Source: Nostoc calcicola FACHB-3891
GTDB lineage: Bacteria; Cyanobacteriota; Cyanobacteriia; Cyanobacteriales; Nostocaceae
Length of the DNA: 64,000 nt
Assembly (NCBI RefSeq): GCF_014697355.1
Contig: NZ_JACJRQ010000007.1
Coordinates: 62,001 to 126,000 of the forward strand
Reading direction: 5' to 3'
Shown here piece after piece: positions 63,933 through 64,000 of this stretch (its first letter is position 1; each line of letters starts with the position of its first letter). The position numbers and the translations under genes are program-made. The notes under the pieces are model-generated. The model was not told the origin of the DNA and did not search any database. It worked only from the letters and a program-made list of their open reading frames with translations.

Positions 63933-64000
63933 CTAATCGCGTTGCAATCGTTTTAACTCTTCTTGCAGTTCTAGCACTTGTTGGCGTAATTCATCGACGT
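63933..64000 (-). CDS. 3' end of a coiled-coil protein (runs off the window)
   Basis: Only the last 22 codons are present: VDELRQQVLELQEELKRLQR then D and a TAG stop at 63933-63935. The heptad pattern of Leu with Glu/Gln/Arg is a coiled coil. Family not assignable from this fragment. Confidence 0.6.
   Translation of the reverse strand, partial: VDELRQQVLELQEELKRLQRD

Noticed and set aside
1..64000. tRNA and rRNA genes
   Set aside because: Intergenic regions were scanned by eye for cloverleaf and GGTTCGAAT-type motifs; none was found.

Overview
The window looks like a chromosomal segment of a filamentous, probably heterocyst-forming cyanobacterium of the Nostoc/Anabaena/Calothrix type (Nostocales). 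Signs are the abundance of the HIP1 octamer GCGATCGC, cyanobacterial gene families (sucrose-phosphate phosphatase, an SpkB-like Ser/Thr kinase with pentapeptide repeats, Rcp-type response regulator, very large PAS/GAF sensor kinases, Uma2 nucleases, a HopA1-family protein, a GUN4 domain), and a dense load of short interspersed and tandem repeats. No rRNA, tRNA or CRISPR array was found.

Layout. 1-9.7 kb: signalling genes: a REC-PAS-GGDEF-EAL protein, a 2043-residue Ser/Thr kinase-ATPase-histidine kinase and a single-domain response regulator. 9.7-13.8 kb: bioF, then sucrose-phosphate phosphatase overlapping ruvA, a GNAT acetyltransferase and xseB. 13.9-19.6 kb: a probable insertion that separates xseB from xseA and carries a Uma2 nuclease, a 21-bp repeat array, an LRR-Roc-COR-TIR protein and a VapBC-like pair; a decayed 3' end of xseA remains next to xseB. 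19.7-25.1 kb: xseA, a second PIN toxin-antitoxin pair, a second Uma2 protein, recA and an FHA protein. 26-36.7 kb: SpkB-like kinase, a squalene/phytoene synthase relative, a FAD oxidoreductase with Rieske domain and a large hybrid histidine kinase. 37-47.1 kb: a DUF2934 protein, a 21/63-bp repeat array, a second LRR-Roc-COR-TIR protein, an RluA-family pseudouridine synthase, an uncharacterised membrane protein and a caspase-GUN4 fusion. 47.8-53.8 kb: a putative RiPP cluster. 53.8-64 kb: mostly housekeeping and accessory metabolism (prolyl iminopeptidase, NUDIX, AraC/SDR pair, rRNA methyltransferase, a DUF2157/GDYXXLXY pair, queF) with small hypotheticals.

The most interesting region is 47.87-53.75 kb. 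Two paralogous small peptides with double-glycine leaders are followed by an APH-fold kinase and a HopA1-family protein. Kinase/HopA1 pairs are the dehydration machinery of class V lanthipeptides (LxmK/LxmY) and thioviridamide-type pathways (TvaC/TvaD). Here both predicted cores lack cysteine, so ordinary lanthionine rings cannot form from them. A winged-helix protein and a SurA/parvulin-like protein follow on the same strand; no exporter or protease is in view.

Two further themes run through the window. First, proteins with a death- or immunity-like architecture cluster here (two Roc-COR-TIR proteins and one caspase-GUN4 fusion). Second, several genes carry in-frame insertions of short repeats that also occur between genes.
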